Source: Pseudomonadales bacterium (lineage in GTDB: Bacteria > Pseudomonadota > Gammaproteobacteria > Pseudomonadales > Azotimanducaceae). From it: a DNA stretch of 64,000 nucleotides. Position 1 is the first letter of the stretch; every line of letters begins with the position of its first letter. The position numbers were made by a program, and so were the translations under genes. The notes under the pieces were generated by a model. The model saw only the letters and a program-made list of their open reading frames with translations. It did no database searches and had not been told where the DNA came from. Shown here in pieces: positions 14,595-22,711 of the stretch. The DNA lies in NCBI GenBank assembly GCA_028281885.1, contig JANQJA010000020.1:1-64000 (forward strand), written 5' to 3'.

Positions 14595-15146
14595 ATGACA
14601 GAAGAAAATCACCGTGTCGTTTCCGTGAGCCGGAGTGGCGTGCACGAGTTCAGTAAACAGACCACTGACGCCATTCGATTGTTGGCGGGTCTGGGCGTTG
14701 AAGGCGATGCGCATATGGGTGAGACGGTGAAGCATCGTTCACGGGTCGCCGAGGACCCGACGGAGCCTAACCTGCGTCAGGTTCACCTGATTCAGCAAGA
14801 GCTGTTCGATGAACTTGCCTTAAGCGGATTCTCGGTGAAACCAGGTGACCTGGGGGAGAACATCACGACCCAGGGTATTGATTTGCTCGGCCTTTGTGCG
14901 GGTGCCAGGTTGGAATTTCCCGGCGGTGCCGTTATCGAACTGACGGGGCTTCGCAACCCCTGTGCCCAGATTGACCACTTTCAGACAGGGCTCCTGCGTG
15001 CTGTCCTCGGTCGTGACGAAGCGGGCAAGGGGGTGCTGAAGGCGGGCGCGATGGGTATTGTGATCGCTGGCGGAGAGGTGCGGCCGGGGGATCGCATTTC
15101 CGTCATCTGGCCGGCCGGTGAGCGTCGCCCGCTGGGGCGCGTCTGA
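14595..15146 (+). CDS. MOSC-domain protein (YiiM-like)
   Basis: A 183-aa protein. LAGLGVEGDAHMGETVKHRS and NLRQVHLIQQELFDEL are MOSC landmarks, and LRNPCAQIDHFQTGLL contains the conserved Cys thought to hold the molybdenum cofactor. Such proteins are linked to reduction of N-hydroxylated compounds. The TGA overlaps the next ATG at 15,146. Cofactor genes moaB and moeA lie elsewhere in the window, at 32.3-34.0 kb. Confidence 0.88.
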   Translation: MTEENHRVVSVSRSGVHEFSKQTTDAIRLLAGLGVEGDAHMGETVKHRSRVAEDPTEPNLRQVHLIQQELFDELALSGFSVKPGDLGENITTQGIDLLGLCAGARLEFPGGAVIELTGLRNPCAQIDHFQTGLLRAVLGRDEAGKGVLKAGAMGIVIAGGEVRPGDRISVIWPAGERRPLGRV

Positions 15147-15421
15147 TGATTGTGCTGCAGGGATATATCGTCGTGCCCCCAGCCGATCTGGAAGCGGTCA
15201 GGGCTGCATTGCCGCGCCATGCCGATCTGACCCGACGTGAAGCAGGCTGCCTGAAATTCGAGGTGACGCCGGATGAGGCCGATGAATATCGCTTCAACGT
15301 CTACGAAGAGTTCGCCGATCAGGCATCGTTCGAGGCCCACCAGCAACGGGTTCAGGATTCGGACTGGGGCAGGGTCACGGTGAATGTCGCGCGTCACTAT
15401 GAGATTGACGGTCTTGATTAG
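15146..15421 (+). CDS. Antibiotic-biosynthesis-monooxygenase (ABM) domain protein
   Basis: A 91-aa ferredoxin-like-fold protein. IVLQGYIVVPPADLEAVRAA and REAGCLKFEVTPDEAD match the ABM pattern, with NVYEEFADQASFEAHQQ as the third element. Members oxidise quinols or aromatic compounds without cofactors, or serve unknown roles. It overlaps the MOSC gene by 1 nt, so the two are coupled. Confidence 0.85.
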   Translation: MIVLQGYIVVPPADLEAVRAALPRHADLTRREAGCLKFEVTPDEADEYRFNVYEEFADQASFEAHQQRVQDSDWGRVTVNVARHYEIDGLD

Positions 15422-15460
15422 TGTTAGCATCCGATGACGTTTTCATCGGAGAGGCTACCT

Positions 15461-15790
15461 ATGGCAGAGAAAAATGACGGACGTGTGCGCAAGGCCATCG
15501 GCGACATCGCACCGACACTGGCTGAGGTAACTGATGATGTCTTGTTCGGTGAGATATGGGAACGTCCTGAGCTAAGCAAGCGAGATCGTAGCCTGATCAC
15601 CTGCGCGGCACTGGTTTCGACCGGCAAGACGGAACAGATGGGTTTTCATTTTCCGACAGCGGTCGAAAACGGTGTCACCCAGGAAGAGCTGATCGAGATG
15701 ATCACGCATCTGGCGTTCTACGTGGGATGGCCGAATGCAATGTCGTCGATCAACCGGGTCCGGCAGATCTTTGCCGAACAGGCGGAGTAG
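15461..15790 (+). CDS. Carboxymuconolactone decarboxylase (CMD) family protein
   Basis: A 109-aa protein. The start at 15461 is preceded by GGAGAGG; the ATG at 15434 has no such site. LFGEIWERPELSKRDRSLIT and THLAFYVGWPNAMSSINRV are CMD signatures; there is no CxxC-xx-H redox motif, so it belongs to the non-AhpD branch. Many relatives lie beside oxidoreductases, as here between ABM and VOC genes. Confidence 0.88.
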   Translation: MAEKNDGRVRKAIGDIAPTLAEVTDDVLFGEIWERPELSKRDRSLITCAALVSTGKTEQMGFHFPTAVENGVTQEELIEMITHLAFYVGWPNAMSSINRVRQIFAEQAE

Positions 15791-15798
15791 ACAGGTAT

Positions 15799-16194
15799 AT
15801 GCGCGCCCGTGATCCCATGTTCATCCTGTACGTCAGGGACATGGATCGGACACTGGGCTTTTATCGCGATACGTTTGAGATGGAGGTCGTGCAACACACC
15901 CCCGGCTGGTCAATGCTGCGTTGCGGCGGCGCGACCATCGCCCTTCACATTCTGTCGCCATCAAGTCGGGAATCTGTTGCCCCCCACGCCGGCCTCAATC
16001 TCAATGTGGACGATCTGGATCAGGCGATTGCCGAGGTGCTGGCGGCGGGTGGCGAACATATTATCACGCGGGAGCCGACCGACTTTGTGCCGGTACGGAT
16101 GTGCGAGTTGCGGGACACTGAAGGCAACGGCATCGAACTGCGTCAGTTTGTCGCAGCAAGTCATGACCTCTCTGCCGTCGATACCGACGACTGA
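15799..16194 (+). CDS. VOC family protein
   Basis: A 131-aa protein from the ATG at 15799, 8 nt after the CMD stop; an upstream in-frame ATG lies inside the CMD gene. MFILYVRDMDRTLGFYRDTF and MCELRDTEGNGIELRQFV are the first and last VOC elements. It may be co-transcribed with the CMD gene. The substrate is unknown. Confidence 0.85.
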   Translation: MRARDPMFILYVRDMDRTLGFYRDTFEMEVVQHTPGWSMLRCGGATIALHILSPSSRESVAPHAGLNLNVDDLDQAIAEVLAAGGEHIITREPTDFVPVRMCELRDTEGNGIELRQFVAASHDLSAVDTDD

Positions 16195-16232
16195 ACCGGG
16201 TCGTCAGCCATCTGTAACCGGGAGCGCCCCTT

Positions 16233-16685
16233 ATGGCCATTGAACAGAGTTACAATTTTCGGCGCGTCTCAGATCAGGTTTCAACTTCCGGCGTGGTGCC
16301 GGCGCCGGTCCTGGAAGCCCTGAAATCCGAAGGCTATGAGGCGGTCATCAACCTGATGCCGGATGACAGTCAGTATGCCGTGCCCGGGGAGGCGGACATT
16401 GTCACCTCGCAGGGTCTTGAGTATTGCTATATCCCCGTGGATTTCACGCGACCGACGGTTAACGATTTTACTCAGTTTGCATCGGCTCTTGATGGACTCG
16501 GCGATCGCCGGGTGCACATACACTGCGCGGCCAATTTCCGGGTTAGTGCGTTCTATTCGCGTTACGCCGTGCGAGCCGGTCTTTGGACCCGGGCCGATGC
16601 AGAAGCGTTTGTCGGTGACCTTTGGAAACCTGCGGAACATGAAGGCTGGCAGCCACTCCTGGAACAACTGGACGGGACGGATTGA
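16233..16685 (+). CDS. Protein tyrosine phosphatase-like protein
   Basis: A 150-aa protein. The phosphatase loop HCAANFR (Cys98, Arg103) fits C-x5-R with the preceding His, and the N-terminal SEGYEAVINLMPDD matches the DSP/BLH-type fold used by bacterial beta-lactamase-hydrolase-like phosphatases. Asp70 in YIPVDFTRP is the likely general acid. The substrate could be a phosphoprotein or a small molecule. Confidence 0.85.
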   Translation: MAIEQSYNFRRVSDQVSTSGVVPAPVLEALKSEGYEAVINLMPDDSQYAVPGEADIVTSQGLEYCYIPVDFTRPTVNDFTQFASALDGLGDRRVHIHCAANFRVSAFYSRYAVRAGLWTRADAEAFVGDLWKPAEHEGWQPLLEQLDGTD

Positions 16686-16688
16686 ATC

Positions 16689-16943
16689 ATGGAGAAGGTT
16701 GAATTCACACGGTCGGAAAAGGAACTCATCGCGAAGAAGATCCAGCTGTACTTCCGGGAGGAACTCGAGCAGGAAATCGGCGGTTTTGATGCCCAGTTTC
16801 TGCTGGATTTTTTTGCCGAAGAGATCGGGGCGCTCTGGTACAACCAGGGGGTCAAGGATGCGCAGCAGGTGATTGAGGAACGAACCCTTGGCGTCGTCGA
16901 TGCGCTGGATGAACTGTTGCAGTCGACTGACATTGGCAGGTGA
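16689..16943 (+). CDS. DUF2164 family protein
   Basis: An 84-aa acidic protein starting 3 nt after the phosphatase stop. IAKKIQLYFREELEQEIGGFDAQ and FFAEEIGALWYNQGVKDAQ are the DUF2164 signature. It is predicted to be soluble and helical. Function unknown; in the operon it lies between the phosphatase and an APH-type kinase. Confidence 0.9.
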   Translation: MEKVEFTRSEKELIAKKIQLYFREELEQEIGGFDAQFLLDFFAEEIGALWYNQGVKDAQQVIEERTLGVVDALDELLQSTDIGR

Positions 16944-16949
16944 TGTTGC

Positions 16950-17828
16950 ATGGAGCGAGAGGCGATTGATGCGGCGCTGGTTCGAGCGCTGATCCAGTCC
17001 CAGTTTCCTGCCTGGTCGGAGCTGCCGGTCGAACCGGTCCGCCCCGACGGTTGGGATAACCGCACCTTTCGGCTCGGTGACGACATGGCGGTCAGGCTGC
17101 CTAGCGCTGAACGTTATGCGGCGGCGGTGGAAAAAGAACATCGCTGGCTGCCCGTGCTGGCGCCGAACCTTCCATTGCCAATCCCGAAGCCGCTCGCAAA
17201 AGGAGAGCCCGGACTGGGCTACCCCTGGCCCTGGCTGGTCAATCGCTGGTTGCCCGGGGAGACACTCGAGTCGTCACCCGTTTCGGATGAAAGGCAGCTC
17301 GCTGTTGACCTCGCCGGATTTCTGACATCGTTGCAGCGATTCGACGCCAGTAATGGGCCCGCGTTTGGCCGGCACAATTTCTTTCGTGGCGGGCCGCTCA
17401 GGGTTTATGACGACGAGATACGTTCAGCCATCGCCAGACTGGCCGGTCGGATCGATGCGACACTGGCCCTGGATACCTGGGAGGTAGCGCTTGCTGCAAC
17501 CTGGGATGGACGTGCGGTCTGGATACATGGCGATGTCGCGGCCAGCAACCTGCTGGTCACTTCCGGCAGACTGAGCGGCGTCATTGATTTTGGTTCAAGT
17601 GCCGTGGGTGATGCTGCCTGTGACCTGACCATTGCCTGGACCTGGTTCTCTGGTCAGGGTTGCGAGACGTTTGCCGCCGCCATGCCGGTCGATGCCCGGA
17701 CCTGGCAACGCGCACGCGGCTGGTCGCTGTGGAAGGCGCTGATTACCATGGTTGGGCCTTCGCCCCACGATCCCGTCCATGCCGAACGTATCGCCAATCG
17801 GGTCATGGCAGAGCATGCTGACGGTTGA
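16950..17828 (+). CDS. Aminoglycoside phosphotransferase (APH) family kinase
   Basis: A 292-aa protein. The Brenner loop HGDVAASNLLVTSGRLSGVI (catalytic Asp) and DFGSSAVGDAACDL (metal-binding Asp) are intact, and AVRLPSAERYAAAVEKEHRW holds the ATP Lys region. It resembles MPH/APH-type small-molecule kinases. Antibiotic phosphorylation is possible, but many chromosomal relatives act on other compounds. The last codons overlap the next GNAT gene. Confidence 0.87.
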   Translation: MEREAIDAALVRALIQSQFPAWSELPVEPVRPDGWDNRTFRLGDDMAVRLPSAERYAAAVEKEHRWLPVLAPNLPLPIPKPLAKGEPGLGYPWPWLVNRWLPGETLESSPVSDERQLAVDLAGFLTSLQRFDASNGPAFGRHNFFRGGPLRVYDDEIRSAIARLAGRIDATLALDTWEVALAATWDGRAVWIHGDVAASNLLVTSGRLSGVIDFGSSAVGDAACDLTIAWTWFSGQGCETFAAAMPVDARTWQRARGWSLWKALITMVGPSPHDPVHAERIANRVMAEHADG

Positions 17829-18384
17829 TACAGATCGACTCAGACTGCGGCGTTTCGCGGCAACCGACATCGACTGGCTGGTGGCGCTGGATAACGATCC
17901 CGAAGTGATGCGATTTATCAATGGCGGCGAACCGGTGAGCCGTAACTACATCCTGCGAAATATACTGCCGGTCTTTATGCGGCCGGACGTCCTGCCGGGA
18001 TTCAGGGTCATCAGCCTGCGAGACGACGACGTGGCACTGGGCTGGTGCTGCCTGCGCGGTGATCGTGGCCCGCCAAGGCTCGGCTATCGTCTTCAGCGTT
18101 CCGCCTGGGGTCAGGGTTATGCAGTCGAGGCAGCGCGGGGTTTGCTGAACGCTGGTTTCGGTCAGGGAACTGATCTGGTTACCGCCACCACCTATGAAGA
18201 CAACATCGCCTCCGTGCGGGTGCTGGAAAAACTCGGGTTTTCATTGCGTCGCCGTTTTCGTGCCGATCCCGCCGAGCAGGACACCGCGCGGTCCGGTGAT
18301 GCCGAACCCTGGCCTGGCTGGGACCTGGAGTATCAGCTGACCCGAGATGAGTGGAATCCTGGTGCTGCTGATACCATGGGCTGA
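17815..18384 (+). CDS. GNAT-family N-acetyltransferase (RimJ/RimL-like)
   Basis: A 189-aa protein from the ATG at 17815, which overlaps the APH gene by 14 nt; the longer reading from 17752 runs deeper into that gene. TDRLRLRRFAATDIDWLVAL is the typical N-terminus, LQRSAWGQGYAVEAARGLLN the acetyl-CoA motif and YEDNIASVRVLEKLGFSLR motif B. Such enzymes acetylate protein N-termini or small amines. Confidence 0.88.
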   Translation: MLTVDTDRLRLRRFAATDIDWLVALDNDPEVMRFINGGEPVSRNYILRNILPVFMRPDVLPGFRVISLRDDDVALGWCCLRGDRGPPRLGYRLQRSAWGQGYAVEAARGLLNAGFGQGTDLVTATTYEDNIASVRVLEKLGFSLRRRFRADPAEQDTARSGDAEPWPGWDLEYQLTRDEWNPGAADTMG

Positions 18385-18416
18385 AAGTTCGGCCTGGAGA
18401 GGCAAAAGGAGGCGCC

Positions 18417-18824
18417 ATGAAGATTGCCAAACGGATACTGATTGGTGTCGTTGTGTTCTATGTCGGCATCGTCATCGTATTTGAATCCCTGCTTGGTTAT
18501 TACCAGCCCATGAGCGAAGGAACAATTGTCATTACCACCTTCGACGGCGCGCCCCATAGCCGGGTTGTCTCTCGCCTTGAGAGCCAGGGTAATCTCTATG
18601 TGGCAGCCAATCACTGGCCGCGAACCTGGTACCACGACGTGCTGGAGTTTCCGGATGTTGAGGTCGAGATCGATGGCGAAACAAGATCCTACACAGCAGT
18701 CTCTGTGACCAGTGAAGAGCACGAACGGGTGAACGCTGATAAACCGCTGCCCTTGTTGTTTCGTTTTCTCACTGGTTTTCCGCCGCGGTACTTTGTCCGC
18801 CTTGATCCGAGGGGAGAAGAATAA
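18417..18824 (+). CDS. Nitroreductase/DUF385-like (split-barrel flavin) protein with N-terminal anchor
   Basis: A 135-aa protein with an AAAAGGAGG ribosome-binding site. Residues 7-24 (ILIGVVVFYVGIVIVFESLL) form a membrane anchor. NLYVAANHWPRTWYHDVLEF and VEVEIDGETRSYTAVSV match the DUF385 group of deazaflavin-dependent nitroreductase-like proteins. In a proteobacterium F420 use is uncertain; haem or flavin are alternatives. Confidence 0.75.
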   Translation: MKIAKRILIGVVVFYVGIVIVFESLLGYYQPMSEGTIVITTFDGAPHSRVVSRLESQGNLYVAANHWPRTWYHDVLEFPDVEVEIDGETRSYTAVSVTSEEHERVNADKPLPLLFRFLTGFPPRYFVRLDPRGEE

Positions 18825-18826
18825 CG

Positions 18827-19264
18827 GTGGATATTGTTGAACCATCGCTGCCATTGTCTGCTGGCGACATGGAACGGCTGATTGATCTTGCCGGACAGGT
18901 GTTCGATGAGGTTAAACCAGATGCCATTCAATGGCGGCTCAGTCGAATGCCCGAGGTGACGCTGTTTGTTGCCGTGGATGATGATCGCTGGGTTGGCTTC
19001 AAGGCAGGCTATGCTGCGACGCCAGGCCGCTACTACAGCTGGCTCGGCGGGGTGGATCCGGCCTACCGGAATCGGGGCATTGCCGGTGCTCTCATGCAGG
19101 CGCAGCATGACTGGGTTGCGGCGTCTCAGTTTGAAATCGTTGAAACGCACGTACGTCAGGCTAACGATGCCATGGTGGCGATCAACATGAAGCATGGCAT
19201 GCGGGTCACGGGCTTCTTTATGAAGAGCGATGGCCCCAACTTCATGATGCAGCGGGAATTCTAG
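18827..19264 (+). CDS. GNAT-family N-acetyltransferase
   Basis: A 145-aa protein from GTG 18827 with GGGGAG about 11 nt upstream. WLGGVDPAYRNRGIAGALMQ is the acetyl-CoA loop (R-x-x-G-x-A/G) and THVRQANDAMVAINMKHGMR motif B. It is the last of about 37 co-directional + strand genes starting at the left edge; it converges with the antiporter operon. Confidence 0.87.
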   Translation: MDIVEPSLPLSAGDMERLIDLAGQVFDEVKPDAIQWRLSRMPEVTLFVAVDDDRWVGFKAGYAATPGRYYSWLGGVDPAYRNRGIAGALMQAQHDWVAASQFEIVETHVRQANDAMVAINMKHGMRVTGFFMKSDGPNFMMQREF

Positions 19265-19285
19265 TCGTACTGTCTCAGCGCGGTT

Positions 19286-20989
19286 TTAGCGGTAGTAGAC
19301 GAGGATGTAGGCCGAGAGCAGCAGTGCGATCCAGAGTGCGGTGGTGCCGATCTGCCAGGAGCGGCCGAAAATACTTCTTTCTTCGCTGTCTGCAGTATGG
19401 GGCTGACCAAGATAGTTGACGGTGAATTGTTTGACGCTGCCTTGAACGTTCTTGCGCTGGCTGGTGAGAAGCCCGCCAAAAAATCCCATCACGCGGCCGA
19501 TCCCGAGTGCAATCGAGACTCCCAGTCTGCGCCATAGCCAGTCTGTATCGAGGGAGATGGTCTCGGTTCGTTTCATCAACGGTAGCAGGATGAAAAAGGC
19601 GAGTCCCGAGAACAGCAGCAGCTGCAGGTAGAATATTACCTTGCCGGCCTTGTAAGGATGGTAGTCCATCTCGTAGGGCAGCAATGGGTAGAGCAGGTCA
19701 GGGAAGACGCCCAGCAGGATGCAAACGGCCGCGGCGATGACCATGGCAAGGCCCATGTTCCATGGCGCATCTTTCGGCCGCAGACCAGAATCCTTCTGGA
19801 AGAACACAAACCAGGGATACTTGATGCCGGCGTGCAGAAATACGCCTGCCGATGCCGCTGTTAACAACAGGTAGGTCCAGAGCAATTGCTGGTCGGCGGC
19901 AGCCTGGGAGATCAGGGTCTTGGTGGTAAAGCCTGAGGTCAACGGGAAGCTGGAAATGGCCAGCGCGCCAATGATGCCGCAGATGCAGGTCAGCGGCATG
20001 GTGCGATACAGGCCGCCCAATTCAGTACATCGGCTCTTGCCCGTCCGATAGAGCACGACACCGGCACTCATCATCAGCAGCGCCTTGTAGATGATATGGG
20101 CAAAGGCGTGGGCGGCTGCGCCGTTCAGGGCCATCTCGGTGCCGATGCCGATCGCGCAGACCATGAAGCCCACCTGGTTGATGATGGAGTAGGCGAGTAT
20201 CCGGCGGGCATCGTTCTCAAGCAGCGCGAAGATGATCCCGTGCATGATCATGTAAAGGCCGATGCCAATCAGTACCGATTCGCCAGGATAGAGCAGGATC
20301 AGCGCGAGTACTGCTGTTTTGGTGGTAAATGCCGACAGGAAGACCGTGCCGGTAGCACTGGATTCGGGATAGGCGTCGGCGAGCCAGGCGGACACAGGCG
20401 GCGCAGCCGCGTTGATCAACAGCCCGGCCAGGATCATCCAGGTATTAAAGTCGGTGGCGAGCAGAGGCCGGATGTCCACTGAACCGGTCTGGATGGCCAG
20501 CCCTTCGATACCGACCTTCAGGATGACGCCGCCTGACAGGTGCATGATGGCGTAGCGGATACCGGCGGTCCGGGCGGCCGGCGTACCACCGCACCAGACG
20601 ATCACGGTGGAAAACAGTGCCATGATCTCCCAGAACAGGAACATGGTAATCAGATCCCCCGCGAACGAAACACCGATAGCACCCGCGGAGTAGGCATAGG
20701 CGGCAGCCAGTTCCTGCCACTTGGCCGTACGATAGGCGAACAGGCCACCGAGCAGTGCCATTCCGGCGAATATGGTGGCAAACAGTCGGCGCAATGGACT
20801 GCCTTCCACCGGTTCGATCACATAGTCGAGGAAAAACAGCGACGCCTGGACGCCATCTTCAATCTGCCAGACTGCCCAGAGCGTGACGACCGGTGCGATC
20901 ATGAGCACCGCCGTACGCAGGGTGCCACGGGTGAGCGCGATGACAAGCGCCGCCGCAAGCATGATGAGCGCCGGTGAGAAATCAGTCAT
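19286..20989 (-). CDS. ND-type (MrpD/NuoL/M-like) antiporter subunit, third copy of the operon
   Basis: A 567-aa protein with about 14 hydrophobic helices and a longer C-terminal part ending in two more helices (residues from about 445), as in MbxH/NuoL-type subunits. The TM5 Glu is kept at Glu121 in MFLFWEIMALFS, but the TM7 Lys of the proton channel is replaced by Asn193 in LLINAAAPPVSAWL. Later lysines (TTKTAVLAL, GFTTKTLIS) remain. It ends the operon and overlaps the 89-aa gene by 8 nt. Confidence 0.85.
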   Translation of the reverse strand: MTDFSPALIMLAAALVIALTRGTLRTAVLMIAPVVTLWAVWQIEDGVQASLFFLDYVIEPVEGSPLRRLFATIFAGMALLGGLFAYRTAKWQELAAAYAYSAGAIGVSFAGDLITMFLFWEIMALFSTVIVWCGGTPAARTAGIRYAIMHLSGGVILKVGIEGLAIQTGSVDIRPLLATDFNTWMILAGLLINAAAPPVSAWLADAYPESSATGTVFLSAFTTKTAVLALILLYPGESVLIGIGLYMIMHGIIFALLENDARRILAYSIINQVGFMVCAIGIGTEMALNGAAAHAFAHIIYKALLMMSAGVVLYRTGKSRCTELGGLYRTMPLTCICGIIGALAISSFPLTSGFTTKTLISQAAADQQLLWTYLLLTAASAGVFLHAGIKYPWFVFFQKDSGLRPKDAPWNMGLAMVIAAAVCILLGVFPDLLYPLLPYEMDYHPYKAGKVIFYLQLLLFSGLAFFILLPLMKRTETISLDTDWLWRRLGVSIALGIGRVMGFFGGLLTSQRKNVQGSVKQFTVNYLGQPHTADSEERSIFGRSWQIGTTALWIALLLSAYILVYYR

Positions 20990-21251
20990 CGTGGTCCACC
21001 GGGTCGTAATAATTTTCAGGGCGCTTCAGCAGGTAGCCGAGTCCCTTGGTGAACAGCACCATGGCGAGACAGGACAGGAATCCAAATACAGCACCGAAAC
21101 CGAACCAGCCATCGATACCGAAGTAGCCTTCGAAGCCAAACACGAACTGCGCCAGCACGGTCAGGGCGAGTAGCAGGCAGCCGCCCCACCAGAGCTTTTT
21201 GATGGTCTCGGGCCGAACCAGCCAGTGAAGCTTGTCGTCAGGCTCGGTCAT
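20982..21251 (-). CDS. Unknown 89-aa two-helix membrane protein of the antiporter operon
   Basis: The protein has a charged N-terminus (MTEPDDKLHWLVRPETIKKL), two hydrophobic helices (WGGCLLLALTVLAQFVFGF and FGAVFGFLSCLAMVLFTKGL) and an acidic tail. It overlaps the genes on both sides (8 and 4 nt), so it is produced with the second and third ND-type subunits. It corresponds to none of MrpA-G that I know. An accessory subunit between two proton channels is likely. Confidence 0.75.
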   Translation of the reverse strand: MTEPDDKLHWLVRPETIKKLWWGGCLLLALTVLAQFVFGFEGYFGIDGWFGFGAVFGFLSCLAMVLFTKGLGYLLKRPENYYDPVDHDD

Positions 21252-22711
21252 GGCTGCTCCACGATTTGTCGTTCAAGTTCAACCACTGGTGCATTGAATA
21301 AAAAGAACAGCAGTACCAGCGCGGCAGTAAAGGTCAGGGCGATGACCATGGTAACGGGCGCTTCGCCATGGGCCTTCTCGCTGGACTCGGGTTCCATAAA
21401 CCAGGCCATGTAGATGATCGGCAGAAAGTACGCGGCGTTAAGCGCAGTGCTGACGATGATCGTCACGATGGCAATCAGATTGCCGGCCTGAAAGGCGCCG
21501 GCGAGGATGTACCACTTGGAGACGAAGCCACCGGTGGGCGGCACGCCGATCATGCTGAGTGCGCCGATCGTGAACGCGGCCATGGTCCAGGGCATCTGCC
21601 GACCGATGCCTTTGAGTTGCGGTATTTCTGTTTTGTGGGCGGCGACATAGATGGCACCTGCTGCAAAGAACAGTGTGATCTTGCCGAATGCGTGGGACAC
21701 CATGTGTACCGTGGCACCGACTTCTGCAAGCGGTTTCAGAATCGCGGCCGCCATCACCACGTAGGAAAGTTGTGAGATCGTGGAGTAAGCCAGCATTCGC
21801 TTCAGGTTCTGCTGTCTGAGCGCCACGATACTGGCCGTGAGAATGGTGAAGGAAGTGACATACATGAGCCAGCCGCTGCTGGCTTCACCGAACAGGAAGT
21901 CGATACCAAAGATGTAGGTGATCACCTTGGTCAGCGTGAATACGCCTGCCTTGACGACCGCGACTGCATGCAGCAGTGCGCTGACCGGTGTTGGGGCGAC
22001 CATCGCCGCTGGCAGCCAGCGGTGGACAGGCATCACGGCAGCCTTGCCGATGCCGAACACGAACAGCGCCAGCAGTAGTCCTACCTGGGGGCCGTCAACG
22101 ACGCCTTCGAGGATGCCGCCCAGCACGAAGTCGACATGGCCCGCCAGGAAATAGGTCCAGATAATGGCGGGTAGCAGCAGACCGATGGAGGTGGATAGCA
22201 GGATGCCAAGGTACACACGGGCGGAGCGCACGGTGTCGACATCGCCTTTGTGAGATACGAGTGGGTAGGTGGAAAGGGTGAGTGCCTCGTAAAACAGAAA
22301 CAGCGTAAAGAGGTTGGCGGAAAAAGCGATCCCCATGGTTGCCGCAATGGACAAGGCAAAGCAGATATAAAAACGCGTCTGGTGTGATTCGTTGTTGCCG
22401 CGCATATAGCCAATGGAGTAGATCGAGTTGACGATCCAGAGACCGGATGCCAGGGCGGCGAACATCATGCCGAGAGGTTCCAGGTGCAGTGCCAGGTGCA
22501 GACCCGGCAGAATCTCAGTCAGGATGATGTCGTAGCGATCACCGGCCATGACCAGCGGAATCAGTTGCCACACATTGATCGCCAAGGCAGCAGCGATCAC
22601 CAGGGTGGTTGCTTCGCGAATGTTGTCGCCAAAACGGGAGGCGACCGCGATGGCGGCGGCGCCTGTCAGGGGCAGCAGGATCGCGGTGATGAGCGTCAGC
22701 TCCGGCGTCAT
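21248..22711 (-). CDS. ND-type (NuoL/MrpD-like) antiporter subunit, second copy
   Basis: A 487-aa protein with about 14 helices. Glu142 in FLFYEALTLSTYP is the TM5 Glu and Lys223 in FGIGKAAVMPVHRWLP the TM7 Lys. APTPVSALLHAVAVVKAG matches the NuoL/MrpA TM8 region better than MrpD, so this subunit could stand in for the missing ND5-like half of MrpA. It overlaps both neighbours by 4 nt. Confidence 0.88.
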   Translation of the reverse strand: MTPELTLITAILLPLTGAAAIAVASRFGDNIREATTLVIAAALAINVWQLIPLVMAGDRYDIILTEILPGLHLALHLEPLGMMFAALASGLWIVNSIYSIGYMRGNNESHQTRFYICFALSIAATMGIAFSANLFTLFLFYEALTLSTYPLVSHKGDVDTVRSARVYLGILLSTSIGLLLPAIIWTYFLAGHVDFVLGGILEGVVDGPQVGLLLALFVFGIGKAAVMPVHRWLPAAMVAPTPVSALLHAVAVVKAGVFTLTKVITYIFGIDFLFGEASSGWLMYVTSFTILTASIVALRQQNLKRMLAYSTISQLSYVVMAAAILKPLAEVGATVHMVSHAFGKITLFFAAGAIYVAAHKTEIPQLKGIGRQMPWTMAAFTIGALSMIGVPPTGGFVSKWYILAGAFQAGNLIAIVTIIVSTALNAAYFLPIIYMAWFMEPESSEKAHGEAPVTMVIALTFTAALVLLFFLFNAPVVELERQIVEQP

